Shown: positions 25,883 through 35,472 of the stretch, one piece after another | Layout: the number at the start of each line of letters is the position of its first letter | Position numbering within the stretch: the first letter of the stretch is position 1 | Assembly: GCF_030316765.1 (NCBI RefSeq) | Contig: NZ_JASZYT010000001.1 | Coordinates: 186,001-250,000, forward strand | Direction: 5' to 3' | From: Variovorax saccharolyticus | GTDB taxonomy: Bacteria; Pseudomonadota; Gammaproteobacteria; Burkholderiales; Burkholderiaceae_C | DNA: 64,000 nucleotides | Notes under the pieces: generated by a model | Seen by the model: the letters and a program-made list of their open reading frames with translations, nothing else | Database searches by the model: none | What the model was told of the DNA's origin: nothing | Made by a program: the position numbers and the translations under genes

Positions 25883-26269
25883 TCAGGGCTTGGGCGCCGG
25901 CTTGGCGGTGCCGGCGGCGGCCGCCTTCTTCGGCTCGGCCCTGGCCTCCGTCTTGGTCTCCGCCTTGACCTCGGCCTTGGTCGCCTGGACTGGCGTGGGG
26001 GCGGCCCCGAAGGCCTGGCCGTTCACCGTCAGGCCCTCGGCCGACAGCTTGGTCGCCGCCTTCTCCTTCACGCCCTTGACCCGGCTCATGAGGTCCGGCC
26101 AGTCCTTGAACGGCGCTTCCTTGCGCGCCTCGATGAGGCGTTTGGAGAGCGCGGGGCCCACGCCCTTGACGCCATCGAGCTCCGCTTCGGAGGCTTTGTT
26201 GACATCGACGGCCGCAATGGAGGCGGCCGCGAACAGCATGGCCGCGATGGCCACGATCTTCTTCATCAT
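25883..26269 (-). CDS. ComEA-like helix-hairpin-helix protein, secreted
   Basis: A 128-residue protein with a short signal peptide (MMKKIVAIAAMLFAAASIAA). One helix-hairpin-helix pair follows (VDVNKASEAELDGVKGVGPALSKRLIEAR), which is the ComEA core. The C-terminal half is a Lys/Ala/Pro-rich low-complexity tail (KAEVKAETKTEARAEPKKAAAA). ComEA binds DNA during uptake in competent bacteria, but small orphan ComEA proteins like this are widespread without proven competence. GGGAGAG precedes a double ATGATG. No comEC gene is nearby. Confidence 0.8.
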   Translation of the reverse strand: MMKKIVAIAAMLFAAASIAAVDVNKASEAELDGVKGVGPALSKRLIEARKEAPFKDWPDLMSRVKGVKEKAATKLSAEGLTVNGQAFGAAPTPVQATKAEVKAETKTEARAEPKKAAAAGTAKPAPKP

Positions 26270-26372
26270 TTTTCTCTCCCTGACATGGTGTGAGAAGCGC
26301 CGGGACGCCCCACCGCGCGCCGAGTGCGCCCGGCGCGAAAGATGATAGCGGCGAAGGCGCGCCGCGGGGGGG

Positions 26373-27557
26373 TCAGAGTTCTTCGACTCGCCGCGGCGGA
26401 TAGCTGTCCCAGGCCTGGCAGCCCGGGCAATGCCAGAAATACTGGTGGGCCTCGAAGCCGCAGGCGGCGCAGCGATAGCGCATCAGCGGCCGGGTGGCCT
26501 GGTCGAGCGAGCGCTGCACCTGGGGGTGGAACTGCTCGTGCTCGAAGCGCTCGCCCGCGAGCCAGCGCGAGGCCGCCACCAGCGAGGGATGATGCGCCAG
26601 GTGGGCGATATAGCCGTCGCGCGGTTCGGGTGCGATGGTGGCGTCCGACGGCGAGTCGTCCGGCAGTGCCGGCGTGCCGCCGAGCGCGATGATCGCCTCC
26701 AGCACATCGATCGAGGGCGACGCCACATAGCGTCGCTGCAGCAGGGCGAGCGCTTCTCCCGAGCGCTGCGAGGCGACCGCGGCCTGCTGCAACGCCGCGG
26801 CATACAGCGGCAGCGCCATCGGCGCGGTTTCGCTCAGTGCCGCCAGCGTGTCGAAGGCGGCCGCCGCGTCGCCGCTGCGCAACTGCAGCGTCGCGCGGTC
26901 GATCGCCGGCCGCGGCGCTTCCGGCGCCAGCAGCACGGCCTGCTGGAGCAGCCGCGCCGCGGCCGCCAAGTCGCCGGCAGCCACGCGTTCGGCCGCCTGC
27001 TCGCACAGGTGGTGCGCCCGGCGCGTGCCGTAGCTGGCCTGGTCGGATTCGTCGAGCTTCTGCGCCACGTCCTCGGCCTGGGCCCATTCCCGCGAGCGCT
27101 CGTAGATCGCCAGCAGCGACAGCCGGGCCTCGTTCTCGTAGCGCGTGCCTTCCAGCTTCTGCAGCGCGGCTTCGGCGCGGTCGAGCAGGCCGGCGCGCAG
27201 GAAGTCCTGCGCCAGAGCGTGCTGCGCGCGGTCGCGGTCGGCGCGGCTCAGGTCGCCGCGGCCCAGCAGGTGCTCGTGCACGCGCACCGCGCGCTGGTAC
27301 TCGCCGCGGCGCCGGAACAGGTTGCCGAGCGCGAAGTGCAGTTCCTGGGTGTCGGGGTCGTTCTGGACCGCCTCGATGAAGGCGTCGATGGCCTGGTCCT
27401 GCTGCTCGTTGAGCAGGAAATTCAGGCCGCGGAAGTAGGCTTTGGGGGCCTGGCGGTTCTCGATCTTGAGCTGCCGGAGGTCGAAGCGCGATGCCAGCCA
27501 GCCGAGCACGAAGGCGATCGGCAGGCCGAGCAGCAGCCAGCTGAAATCAAAGTCCAT
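26373..27557 (-). CDS. lapB: LapB/YciM, LPS assembly TPR protein
   Basis: A 394-residue protein with one N-terminal membrane anchor (FSWLLLGLPIAFVLGWLASRF) and a long TPR solenoid (about 35–330). Its C-terminal rubredoxin-type metal site is YRCAACGF…YFWHCPGC. In E. coli LapB recruits LpxC to FtsH and so limits LPS synthesis. It overlaps lapA by 11 bases on the same strand, the usual lapAB pairing. Confidence 0.93.
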   Translation of the reverse strand: MDFDFSWLLLGLPIAFVLGWLASRFDLRQLKIENRQAPKAYFRGLNFLLNEQQDQAIDAFIEAVQNDPDTQELHFALGNLFRRRGEYQRAVRVHEHLLGRGDLSRADRDRAQHALAQDFLRAGLLDRAEAALQKLEGTRYENEARLSLLAIYERSREWAQAEDVAQKLDESDQASYGTRRAHHLCEQAAERVAAGDLAAAARLLQQAVLLAPEAPRPAIDRATLQLRSGDAAAAFDTLAALSETAPMALPLYAAALQQAAVASQRSGEALALLQRRYVASPSIDVLEAIIALGGTPALPDDSPSDATIAPEPRDGYIAHLAHHPSLVAASRWLAGERFEHEQFHPQVQRSLDQATRPLMRYRCAACGFEAHQYFWHCPGCQAWDSYPPRRVEEL

Positions 27558-27873
27558 GTTGGCGTACGGCGGGCAGGTCGGTGGGGGCCGCGGCCGGCGT
27601 CGGGGGCGCCGCCACGGAAGAATTCGCCGCCGGCGCGTTCGTCGCTCCGGGCAGCTGCGCCGCCGCGCTGCGGTGCTTCCACCAGCCCGGCAGCATGCCG
27701 AGCGCGCCGACCACGAGTCCGCCCGTGAAGGCGGCCAGCACCACCAGCACCAGCGGCGCGCGCCACGAGGTGCCGAAGAAGAAGTAGACGGTGGCGTCGT
27801 GCTGGTTGTTCAGCGCGAAGGCGAAGAGGGTAAAAAAAATGGCTGCCTTGAGCAGCCACAGGAGGTATTTCAT
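27547..27873 (-). CDS. lapA: LapA-family (DUF1049) membrane protein
   Basis: A 108-residue protein with two membrane helices and the family stretch FALNNQHDATVYFFFGTSWRAPLVLVVLAAFTGGLVVG. A Pro/Ala-rich cytoplasmic tail follows. LapA works with LapB at the inner membrane. GGGGA lies just upstream of the ATG. The gene sits between ihfB and lapB, a conserved proteobacterial order. Confidence 0.88.
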   Translation of the reverse strand: MKYLLWLLKAAIFFTLFAFALNNQHDATVYFFFGTSWRAPLVLVVLAAFTGGLVVGALGMLPGWWKHRSAAAQLPGATNAPAANSSVAAPPTPAAAPTDLPAVRQHGL

Positions 27874-27917
27874 GCGGGTCCCCGATGGCCGGGGAATTCT
27901 ATGCCGGGGCCGGCGTG

Positions 27918-28235
27918 TCAGCCGCGCTTGTGCTTCTCGGCGTCGAGCAACGCCGTCTTGGCGTCGACCGCTTCGCGCAGGGCCTTGCCCGGCTTGAAGT
28001 GCGGTACGCGCTTCTCGGGAATCTGCACGCTCTCGCCGGAACGCGGATTGCGCCCGATGCGGGGCGGGCGGCGGTTGACCGTGAAGCTGCCGAAGCCGCG
28101 GATCTCGATGCGGTGCCCGCGCACCAGTGCGTCGCTCATCGCATCAAGAATGGTCTTGACGGCGTATTCGGCATCGCGATGCGTCAGCTGCGCAAAGCGG
28201 GCCGCGAGTTCCTCGACGAGATCGGAGCGGGTCAT
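27918..28235 (-). CDS. ihfB: Integration host factor beta subunit
   Basis: A 105-residue HU/IHF protein. [30 protein letters not shown] is the canonical IHF-beta start, and [28 protein letters not shown] holds the DNA-bending arm and proline. IHF bends DNA for recombination, replication and σ54 promoters. It lies just downstream of rpsA, the usual order, but past the rpsA terminator. No Shine-Dalgarno is visible before the ATG (the upstream bases are pyrimidine-rich), which is odd for an abundant protein. Confidence 0.96.
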   Translation of the reverse strand: MTRSDLVEELAARFAQLTHRDAEYAVKTILDAMSDALVRGHRIEIRGFGSFTVNRRPPRIGRNPRSGESVQIPEKRVPHFKPGKALREAVDAKTALLDAEKHKRG

Positions 28236-28256
28236 GGCAAGAGAAAAATGTAGACG

Positions 28257-28297
28257 AAAAAAAAGGACAGAGCGGCGCCAGGCGCCAGCCCTGTCCT
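28257..28297 (-). terminator. Intrinsic terminator of rpsA
   Basis: On the minus strand AGGACAG…CTGTCCT forms the stem base with an inner GC-rich hairpin, followed by eight Ts. It starts 11 bases after the rpsA stop and ends about 22 bases before ihfB, so ihfB needs read-through or its own promoter. Confidence 0.85.
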
Positions 28298-28307
28298 CGG
28301 ACTCAGC

Positions 28308-29993
28308 TTACTTGTCGCTGTTGTCCAGCTTGGCGCGCAGCAGGGCGCCCAGGCTGGTCGTGCCCGCATTCTCGCGTGCCGACTGCTGGCTCAGGCTGGC
28401 CATGGCGCCTTGTTCGTCGACCATGTCCTTCTGCTTGATCGACAGCTGGATGTTGCGGGTCTTGCGATCCACATTCACCACCACGGCCGTGACTTCGTCG
28501 CCTTCCTTGAGCACGTTGCGTGCATCTTCCACGCGGTCGCGGGAGATTTCGCTGGCGCGCAGGTAGCCGATGATGTCTTCGCCGAGGTCGATTTCAGCGC
28601 CGCGGGCGTCCACGGTCTTGACCTTGCCGGTCACGATCTGGCCCTTGTCGTTCACGGTCGTGAACGTGGTGAACGGATCGCTGTCGAGCTGCTTGATGCC
28701 CAGCGAGATGCGCTCGCGGTCGACATCGACAGCCAGCACGATCGCTTCGACTTCCTGGCCCTTCTTGTAGTTGCGAACGGCGGTTTCGCCGGTTTCGTTC
28801 CACGAGAGGTCCGACAGGTGAACCAGGCCGTCGATGCCGGCAGCCAGACCCACGAAGACGCCGAAGTCGGTGATCGACTTGATCGGGCCCTTGACGCGGT
28901 CGCCGCGCTTGGTGTTCTGCGCGAATTCCTGCCACGGGTTGGCCTTGCACTGCTTCATGCCCAGGCTGATGCGGCGCTTGTCTTCGTCGATCTCGAGGAC
29001 CATGACTTCGACTTCGTCGCCGAGCGAGACGATCTTGTTCGGCGCGATGTTCTTGTTGGTCCAGTCCATTTCGGAGACGTGCACCAGGCCTTCGATGCCG
29101 GGTTCGAGTTCGACGAACGCGCCGTAGTCGGCGATGTTCGTGACCTTGCCGAACAGGCGGGTCGATTGCGGGTAGCGGCGCGAAACACCCATCCACGGGT
29201 CGTCGCCCATTTGCTTCAGACCCAGCGAGACACGGTTCTTCTCGGTGTCGAACTTGAGGATCTTGGCGGTGATTTCCTGGCCGGCCTGCACCACTTCGCT
29301 CGGGTGGCGGACGCGGCGCCATGCCATGTCGGTGATGTGCAGCAGACCGTCGATGCCGCCGAGGTCGACGAACGCACCGTATTCGGTGATGTTCTTGACC
29401 ACGCCGCGCACGACTGCGCCTTCCTTCAGGGTTTCCATCAGCTTGGCGCGTTCTTCGCCCATGCTGGCTTCGACCACGGCACGGCGCGACAGCACGACGT
29501 TGTTGCGCTTGCGGTCGAGCTTGATGACCTTGAATTCGAGGGTCTTGTTCTCGTACGGGGTCAGGTCCTTGATCGGACGGGTGTCGATCAGCGAACCCGG
29601 CAGGAAGGCGCGGATGCCGTTGACCAGCACCGTGAGGCCGCCCTTGACCTTGCCGCTCGTGGTGCCGGTGACGAAGTCGCCGGATTCGAGGGCCTTCTCG
29701 AGCGCGAGCCACGAAGCCAGACGCTTGGCGGTGTCGCGCGAGAGGATGGTGTCGCCGTAGCCGTTTTCGACGGAGCCGATGGCCACGGAAACGAAATCGC
29801 CGGCCTGGACTTCGAGCTCGCCCTTGTCGTTCTTGAACTCTTCGATCGGCACGTAGGCTTCGGACTTGAGGCCTGCGTTGACGACGACGTGGTTGTGTTC
29901 GACACGCACGACTTCGGCGGTGATGACCTCACCGGTGCGCATCTCCGAACGCTTCAGGGATTCTTCGAATAGGTCGGCAAAAGATTCAGACAT
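28308..29993 (-). CDS. rpsA: 30S ribosomal protein S1
   Basis: A 561-residue S1 with six OB-fold repeats, seen as recurring blocks such as [41 protein letters not shown] and [21 protein letters not shown]. The length matches the E. coli protein (557). S1 binds mRNA upstream of the Shine-Dalgarno and is essential. AAGGA lies seven bases before the ATG. A structured leader lies upstream and a strong terminator follows. Confidence 0.98.
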   Translation of the reverse strand: MSESFADLFEESLKRSEMRTGEVITAEVVRVEHNHVVVNAGLKSEAYVPIEEFKNDKGELEVQAGDFVSVAIGSVENGYGDTILSRDTAKRLASWLALEKALESGDFVTGTTSGKVKGGLTVLVNGIRAFLPGSLIDTRPIKDLTPYENKTLEFKVIKLDRKRNNVVLSRRAVVEASMGEERAKLMETLKEGAVVRGVVKNITEYGAFVDLGGIDGLLHITDMAWRRVRHPSEVVQAGQEITAKILKFDTEKNRVSLGLKQMGDDPWMGVSRRYPQSTRLFGKVTNIADYGAFVELEPGIEGLVHVSEMDWTNKNIAPNKIVSLGDEVEVMVLEIDEDKRRISLGMKQCKANPWQEFAQNTKRGDRVKGPIKSITDFGVFVGLAAGIDGLVHLSDLSWNETGETAVRNYKKGQEVEAIVLAVDVDRERISLGIKQLDSDPFTTFTTVNDKGQIVTGKVKTVDARGAEIDLGEDIIGYLRASEISRDRVEDARNVLKEGDEVTAVVVNVDRKTRNIQLSIKQKDMVDEQGAMASLSQQSARENAGTTSLGALLRAKLDNSDK

Positions 29994-30098
29994 GTGTTTT
30001 TCCTTCCGTCACGCAGGGTTTGCAACTGCACCATTGCAGCTGGCTTGGATCTGGCGACGGCGGTTGTGTGGGCATGAAGCCCGGTTAGGGTTGAACAA

Positions 30099-30141
30099 CC
30101 AGCAGGGCCGATGCGCTGTCGCGCGGCGGGGACCCTGCTGG
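30099..30141 (-). promoter_or_regulatory. Structured region between aroA–cmk and rpsA
   Basis: CCAGCAGGG (30099–30107) and CCCTGCTGG (30133–30141) are perfect 9-base arms around a GC-rich loop. The adjoining GGTTGAACAACC (30089–30100) can form another small hairpin. No long U-run follows, so it is a weak terminator for cmk or a leader structure for rpsA, whose ATG is about 105 bases downstream. S1 is autoregulated through its leader in E. coli. Confidence 0.4.
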
Positions 30142-30154
30142 ATCGAAATACCGT

Positions 30155-32152
30155 TCAAGAGGACTCGAACGGCTGTACTTCCTGCCACCAGGCAAGCACC
30201 TGCACGACCGATTGCTCGATCGTCTGGTGCGAGTTGTCCAGGAGGCGGGCATCAGGCGCCGGCTTGAGTGGCGCGACGCTGCGGGAGGAGTCCCGAAGGT
30301 CACGCGCTTCCAGGTCGGCGCGAAGACTGTCGATTGTAGTCGAAATACCCTTTGAAATCAACTGCTTATAGCGCCGTTCGGCCCGGTGGGCGGCGCTCGC
30401 CGTGAGGTAGACCTTGAGCTCGGCGTCCGGGAAGATCACGGTGCCCATGTCGCGGCCGTCGGCGACCAGGCCGGGCAGGCGCCGGAAGCTGCGCTGCAGT
30501 GCCAGCAGGGCGACACGCACCGCCGGCAGCGCCGAGACGCGCGAGGCGTCCATGCCCGCGGCCTCGGTTCGCAAGTCCTCGCTCACATCCTCGCCTTCCA
30601 GCAGGACCTTGCCCTCGCTGAACACCAGGGGGAGGGCGCGCGCCAGGTCGGCGATGCGGGTCTCGTGGGCGGGCCCGGCGTCGAGCCCGGCGCGGCGCAT
30701 CACCAGGCCGGTCACGCGGTAGAGCGTGCCCGAGTCCAGGTAGTGGTAGCCCAGCCGCCGCGCCACCTCGACCGTCAGCGTGCCCTTGCCCGAGGCGGTC
30801 GGGCCATCGATGCAGATCACCGGCACCTCGGGCGCATGGGCGACCGAGAACAGGGTCTCGAAGTAGTCGGGGAAGGTCTTGGCGACGCAGTGCGGCTCGA
30901 GGATGCGCACTGCGACGCCGTCCGGATTGAAGGCCGCCAGCGAGAAGCACATCGCCACCCGGTGGTCGTCGTAGGTCTTGATGCTGGCCGCTCGCCAGCC
31001 GGTCGCCGGCAGCGGGTGGATGCGGATGAAATCCGGGCCGTCCTCGACCGTCGCGCCGAGCTTGCGCAGCTCGTTGGCCATGGCGTCGATGCGATCGGTC
31101 TCCTTCACGCGCCAGCTGGCGATGTTGCGCAGCGTGCTCGGACCGTCGGCGTAGAGCGCCATCACGGCCAGCGTCATGGCGGCATCGGGGATGTGGTTGG
31201 CGTCGATGTCGATGGCCTTCAGGGGCCAGGCGGCGCGCGACACGGCCAGCCAGTTCGGCCCGCTGTCGACGGCGGCGCCCATCTGACGAGCGGCATCGAT
31301 GAATCGGATGTCGCCCTGGATCGATTCGGCGCCGACGCCCTCGATGCGGATGCCGGAGCCCTCGGCGATGGCGCCGAGCGCGATGAAGTAGCTGGCCGAC
31401 GAGGCATCGGCCTCGACGTGGATGTCGCCCGGCGAGCGGTACTGGCTGCCGGCCGGAATGGTGAAGCGCTGCCAGCCCTCGCGCTGGACCGTGATCCCGA
31501 AGCGCGCCAGCAGGTTGAGCGTGATCTCGATGTAGGGCTTGGAGATCAGCTCGCCGACCACGTCGATCACGATGTCGCGCCGGGCGGCCAGGGGCAGCGC
31601 CAGCAGCAGCGCGGTCAGGAACTGGCTGGAGACGTCGCCGCGCACGCGGATCGGGGCGTCGAGCTGCAGCGAGTCGAGCGCGACCGGATGGATCTGCAGC
31701 GGCGGATAGCCCGGGTTGCCCAGATAGTCGACGCGGCAGCCGAGCTGGGTCAGGGCGTCGACCAGGTCGCCGATCGGGCGTTCGTGCATGCGCGGCACGC
31801 CGCGCAATTCGAACTCGCCGCCCAGCAGCGCCAGCGCGGCGGTCAGCGGCCGCATCGCGGTGCCGGCGTTGCCGAGGAACAGGGACGCTCGCGGGGTCTT
31901 GAGCCTGCCGCCCAGGCCTTCGATGCGCAGGGTGCCGTCGTCCGAGCGTTCGATCGAGCAGCCGAGCGCGGCCAGCGCATCGAGCATGACCCGGGTGTCG
32001 TCCGAATCGAGCAGGTCGTGCACGGTGGTGGTGCTGCTGGCCAGCGCCGCCAGCAGCAGCACGCGGTTGGAGATGCTCTTGGAACCCGGCAGGCGCACCG
32101 TGCCGGCGGCGCCCGAAAGTGCCGGGATATCGAGAAAGGGGGTCGAGAACAT
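30155..32152 (-). CDS. aroA: Bifunctional EPSP synthase / cytidylate kinase (AroA–Cmk fusion)
   Basis: A 665-residue fusion. Residues 1–about 440 are EPSP synthase ([45 protein letters not shown]), which makes 5-enolpyruvylshikimate-3-phosphate. From about 445 comes a complete cytidylate kinase ([55 protein letters not shown]). The two are often adjacent single genes in other Burkholderiales. The join ([18 protein letters not shown]) shows no frameshift. The ATG lies two bases after the tyrA stop. One protein thus links aromatic and pyrimidine nucleotide metabolism; the physical fusion, not regulation, is what is seen. Confidence 0.96.
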   Translation of the reverse strand: MFSTPFLDIPALSGAAGTVRLPGSKSISNRVLLLAALASSTTTVHDLLDSDDTRVMLDALAALGCSIERSDDGTLRIEGLGGRLKTPRASLFLGNAGTAMRPLTAALALLGGEFELRGVPRMHERPIGDLVDALTQLGCRVDYLGNPGYPPLQIHPVALDSLQLDAPIRVRGDVSSQFLTALLLALPLAARRDIVIDVVGELISKPYIEITLNLLARFGITVQREGWQRFTIPAGSQYRSPGDIHVEADASSASYFIALGAIAEGSGIRIEGVGAESIQGDIRFIDAARQMGAAVDSGPNWLAVSRAAWPLKAIDIDANHIPDAAMTLAVMALYADGPSTLRNIASWRVKETDRIDAMANELRKLGATVEDGPDFIRIHPLPATGWRAASIKTYDDHRVAMCFSLAAFNPDGVAVRILEPHCVAKTFPDYFETLFSVAHAPEVPVICIDGPTASGKGTLTVEVARRLGYHYLDSGTLYRVTGLVMRRAGLDAGPAHETRIADLARALPLVFSEGKVLLEGEDVSEDLRTEAAGMDASRVSALPAVRVALLALQRSFRRLPGLVADGRDMGTVIFPDAELKVYLTASAAHRAERRYKQLISKGISTTIDSLRADLEARDLRDSSRSVAPLKPAPDARLLDNSHQTIEQSVVQVLAWWQEVQPFESS

Positions 32153-32154
32153 CG

Positions 32155-33033
32155 TCAGTCCGGCGAAGCGGCGGCCCCGGGCTGCCATTGGGAGCGAATG
32201 CCGCTCGCGGCCGCGATCGCGTCCTCGAGCTCTTGGGCGTTGCCCGTGCGCACCAGCGCCTCGAGGTGCGCGAGGGCCTCGCGGAAGCCTTGCGCCTGCA
32301 GCAGCACCTGGTCGCGGTTGGCCAGCAGGACGTCGCGCCACATGGTCGGGTCGCTGGCCGCGATGCGCGTGAAGTCGCGGAAACCGGGGCCGGCCAGTTC
32401 GAGGAAGCGTCCGCCTTGCGGATGGGCGGCCATCGCGTTGATGTACGCGAAAGCCAGCAGATGGGGCAGGTGGCTCACCGCCGCGAAGGCGCTGTCATGG
32501 GCCTCCGGGGTCATCGTCACCACCTTGGCGCCGATGGCGGTCCAGAGCTTGGTGGCCCGCTGCACGTTGGAGCGCAGCGTGGCCTTGACCGGGGTCAGGA
32601 CCACCTGGCGGCCCTTGTAGAGATCGGCATCCGCGTGCTCGACGCCGGCGAGCTCCTTGCCGGCGATCGGATGGGCCGGGACGAAGGCGCCGATCTGGTC
32701 CTGCAGCCCGCGCCGCGCCGCCTCGATGACGTCGCCCTTGGTCGAGCCCACGTCCATCACGAACATCTTGTCGTTGATGCCGTGGCGGATGGCCTTGAAG
32801 GTCTGCTCGGAGGCGCCGACCGGCACCGCGATCAGCACCAGGTCGGCCCCCGACATCGCCAGCAGCGCCGACGGCGCCGCGACGTCGATCACGCCGAGCT
32901 GCCGGGCACGTTCGGTGGTCGAGGGCGACTTGCTGTAGCCGACCACCCGCTTCACCAGCTTCGCGCGCTTGAGCGCCAGCGCGAACGAGCCGCCCATCAA
33001 TCCGCAGCCGATCAGGCCCAGCTGTTCGATCAT
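32155..33033 (-). CDS. tyrA: Prephenate dehydrogenase
   Basis: A 292-residue TyrA. The Rossmann motif [17 protein letters not shown] is followed by [28 protein letters not shown] and [19 protein letters not shown], all characteristic of the family. It converts prephenate to 4-hydroxyphenylpyruvate for tyrosine. There is no C-terminal ACT domain, so feedback would act on the catalytic domain if at all. It sits between pheA and aroA–cmk on one strand. Confidence 0.96.
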   Translation of the reverse strand: MIEQLGLIGCGLMGGSFALALKRAKLVKRVVGYSKSPSTTERARQLGVIDVAAPSALLAMSGADLVLIAVPVGASEQTFKAIRHGINDKMFVMDVGSTKGDVIEAARRGLQDQIGAFVPAHPIAGKELAGVEHADADLYKGRQVVLTPVKATLRSNVQRATKLWTAIGAKVVTMTPEAHDSAFAAVSHLPHLLAFAYINAMAAHPQGGRFLELAGPGFRDFTRIAASDPTMWRDVLLANRDQVLLQAQGFREALAHLEALVRTGNAQELEDAIAAASGIRSQWQPGAAASPD

Positions 33034-33048
33034 CGTCAGTGCCCGCCC

Positions 33049-33115
33049 GGCCGCCCGAAGGGCACTGAGCGCCCCCTCGGGGGGCAGCGATACGCGAAGC
33101 GATGAGCGTGGGGGC
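33049..33115 (-). repeat. Intergenic palindromic repeat, copy between pheA and tyrA
   Basis: The element has a GCCCCCTCGGGGGGC hairpin core (33071–33085), then AGCGATACGCGAAGCGATG and a terminal GAGCGTGGGGGC (33104–33115). It is closely matched by the copy at 34281–34346. It fills the tyrA–pheA gap within an apparent operon, so it may be a REP-like mRNA element or weak terminator. Confidence 0.7.
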
Positions 33116-33118
33116 TTG

Positions 33119-34237
33119 TCATGCCGTGATCGGGTAGGCGCCCAAAACCTTGTAGAACGCGCAGAGCTTGCGCAGTTCGACGAGCGCGGCGGCCACGTTG
33201 GGTTGCGAGGGATGGCCGTCGAGGTCGATGTAGAAGTAGTACTCCCACTGGCCGGTGCGCGCCGGCCGCGACTCGAAGCGGGTCATCGAGACGTTGTTGA
33301 CCTTGAGCGGCACCAGCAGGTCGTGCACCGCGCCGGGCTGGTTCGGCACCGACACCACGAGGCTGGTGCAATCGCGGCCGGTCGCCGGCGGCATTGCCAG
33401 GGTCTGCGGCAGGCAGATGATGGCAAAGCGGGTGCGGTTGTAGGAGTCGTCCTGGATCGCGTGGGCGACGATGTGCAAACCGAAGCGGGTGGCAGCGCGC
33501 TCGCTGGCCAAGCCGGCCCAGGCCGGATTGCCGGCCGCCAGGCGGGCCCCTTCGGCGTTGCTGGAGACCGCGCGCCGCTCGGCGTTCGGCAGGTGCTTGG
33601 CGAGCCAGGTCTGGCACTGGGCCAGCGCCTGCGGATGGGCCAGCACGGCTTCGATGCCCTCGAGCGAGTTGCTCGAACGCAGCAGGTGATGGCGCACCAG
33701 AAGGCTGACTTCGCCGACCACGTGGGTGGGCGAGTGCAGGAACAGGTCGAGCGAGCGCGTCACCACGCCCTCGGTAGAGTTCTCGACGCCGACCACGCCG
33801 TACTGGGCGCTGCCGGCGGCGGTGGCGTGGAAGACCTCGTCGAAGCTGGCGCAATAGACCAGGTCGGCGGCGCCGCCGAAGTACTCGACCGCCGCCTGCT
33901 CGCAGAAGGTGCCTTCGGGGCCGAGCACGGCGACGCGCTGAGGCGATTCGAGTGCCAGGCAGGCCGACATGATCTCGCGCCAGATGGCGGCCACGTGCAG
34001 CGCCTTCAGCGGGCCGCCGTTGCTCTGCTGCATCTTCTCGATCACCTGGGCGACGCGATCGGGCCGGAAAAAGGGCGTTCCCTCGCGCTTCTTGACCTCG
34101 CCGACCTGCTCGGCCACGCGGGCGCGCTGGTTCAGGAGGGACAGGAGCTGCTGGTCGAGCGAGTCGATCTGCACGCGCAGATCGGCCAGGCCGGGGGAAG
34201 TTTCGGGGGCGGAGGGCGGTGTGGCTGGTGCGGTCAT
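33119..34237 (-). CDS. pheA: Bifunctional chorismate mutase/prephenate dehydratase (P-protein)
   Basis: A 372-residue P-protein in the usual order. It starts with a short AroQ-type chorismate mutase (about 20–100, LRVQIDSLDQQLLSLLNQRARVA). Prephenate dehydratase follows (about 105–280, AVLGPEGTFCEQAAVEYFGG, GVVGVENSTEG, and the catalytic TRF in NRTRFAII). A C-terminal ACT domain has the Phe-binding GAVHDLL and ESRPAR motifs. Feedback inhibition by phenylalanine is expected from those motifs. It lies between two copies of the palindromic repeat, upstream of tyrA and downstream of serC. Confidence 0.97.
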   Translation of the reverse strand: MTAPATPPSAPETSPGLADLRVQIDSLDQQLLSLLNQRARVAEQVGEVKKREGTPFFRPDRVAQVIEKMQQSNGGPLKALHVAAIWREIMSACLALESPQRVAVLGPEGTFCEQAAVEYFGGAADLVYCASFDEVFHATAAGSAQYGVVGVENSTEGVVTRSLDLFLHSPTHVVGEVSLLVRHHLLRSSNSLEGIEAVLAHPQALAQCQTWLAKHLPNAERRAVSSNAEGARLAAGNPAWAGLASERAATRFGLHIVAHAIQDDSYNRTRFAIICLPQTLAMPPATGRDCTSLVVSVPNQPGAVHDLLVPLKVNNVSMTRFESRPARTGQWEYYFYIDLDGHPSQPNVAAALVELRKLCAFYKVLGAYPITA

Positions 34238-34280
34238 TGGTCAAGTGCTCGGTGTCTGCAGGGCCCTAGGCCGGCGCCGG

Positions 34281-34346
34281 GCCGCCCCAAGGCGGCCTGC
34301 GGCCCCCTCGGGGGGCAGCGACACACGCAGTGAGGAGCGTGGGGGC
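34281..34346 (-). repeat. Intergenic palindromic repeat, copy between serC and pheA
   Basis: GCCGCC-CCAA-GGCGGC (34281–34296) forms one hairpin, and GCCCCCTCGGGGGGC (34302–34316) a second. AGCGACACACGCAGTGAGG and GAGCGTGGGGGC (34335–34346) follow. The 46-base core matches the 33049–33115 copy apart from a few substitutions. Two such copies within 1.3 kb mark a dispersed family. Confidence 0.7.
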
Positions 34347-34350
34347 CAGA

Positions 34351-35472
34351 TCAGGCACGCGACCGTTCGAATTCTCGCATGTAGCCCACCAGCGCCTGCA
34401 CGCCGGCCAAAGGCATGGCGTTGTAGATGCTCGCGCGCATGCCGCCGACCGACTTGTGGCCCTTGAGTTGCAGCAGTCCGGCCTCTCGGGCGCCGGCCAG
34501 AAAAGCCTCGTTGCGACTCTCGTCGGCCAGGAAGAAGGGGATGTTCATGCGCGAGCGGCAGCCGGGGTCGACCTTGTTGGCGTAGAAGTCCGAGCCGTCG
34601 ATGAAGTCATACAGCAGCCGTGCCTTGGCGATGTTGCGCGCCTCCATGGCGGCGACGCCGGTCAGTTCGCCTTCGGTCTGCTGCGAGAGCCACTGGAAGG
34701 TCAGGCCGGCGATGTAGATGCCCCAGGTCGGCGGCGTGTTGTACATCGACTGGTTGTCGGCCACGGTCTTGTAGTTGAAGGCGCTCGGGCAGATCTCGAG
34801 CGCATGGCCGAGCAGGTCGTCGCGCACGATCACGATCGTCAGGCCGGCCGGGCCGAGGTTCTTCTGGGCGCCGCCGAAGGCCAGGCCCACGCGCGACCAG
34901 TCGACCGGGCGCGAGGCCACGTGCGACGAGAAATCGATCACCAGCGGCGCCTTGCTGCCGAGTGCGGCCAGATCGGGCAGCTGCTGGAATTCGATGCCGT
35001 TGATGGTCTCGTTGGTGCAGACGTGCACGTACGAGGCATCGGCCGAGAGCTGCCAGCCGGCCGGATCCGGCAGGCCGGTGTGTCCGTCCGCCGCGTTGCT
35101 CGCCACCACCCTGGCTTCGCAGTAGCGCTGGGCTTCCTTGTGCGACTTGGTGCTCCAGCTGCCCGTGATGACGAAGTCGGCGCGGGTTCCGCGCGACAGG
35201 TTCATCGGCACGATCGCGTTCTCGCCCAGGCCGCCGCCCTGCATGAACAGGATGTGGAACTGCGCCGGGACCGCGAGCAGGGCGCGGATGTCGGCCTCGG
35301 TCTGCGTGCAGATCGCGCCGAACTCCTTGCCGCGATGGCTCATCTCCATCACGCCCATGCCGCTGCCGTGCCAGTCCAGCATCTCGGAGGCGGCCTGCCG
35401 CAGCACCGCCTCCGGCATCGCGGCCGGTCCGGCGGAGAAGTTGTACGGGCGCGGACCCGCCGGCTTCGTCAC
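34351..35472 (-). CDS. serC: Phosphoserine aminotransferase
   Basis: A 373-residue SerC, a fold-type I PLP enzyme. It begins [19 protein letters not shown] and has the PLP-lysine motif [32 protein letters not shown] and [19 protein letters not shown] segments also match SerC. It makes 3-phosphoserine for serine and can act in pyridoxal synthesis. The start is GTG at 35472 and overlaps the upstream stop as GTGA. It is in the conserved gyrA–serC–pheA–tyrA–aroA order. Confidence 0.97.
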   Translation of the reverse strand: MTKPAGPRPYNFSAGPAAMPEAVLRQAASEMLDWHGSGMGVMEMSHRGKEFGAICTQTEADIRALLAVPAQFHILFMQGGGLGENAIVPMNLSRGTRADFVITGSWSTKSHKEAQRYCEARVVASNAADGHTGLPDPAGWQLSADASYVHVCTNETINGIEFQQLPDLAALGSKAPLVIDFSSHVASRPVDWSRVGLAFGGAQKNLGPAGLTIVIVRDDLLGHALEICPSAFNYKTVADNQSMYNTPPTWGIYIAGLTFQWLSQQTEGELTGVAAMEARNIAKARLLYDFIDGSDFYANKVDPGCRSRMNIPFFLADESRNEAFLAGAREAGLLQLKGHKSVGGMRASIYNAMPLAGVQALVGYMREFERSRA

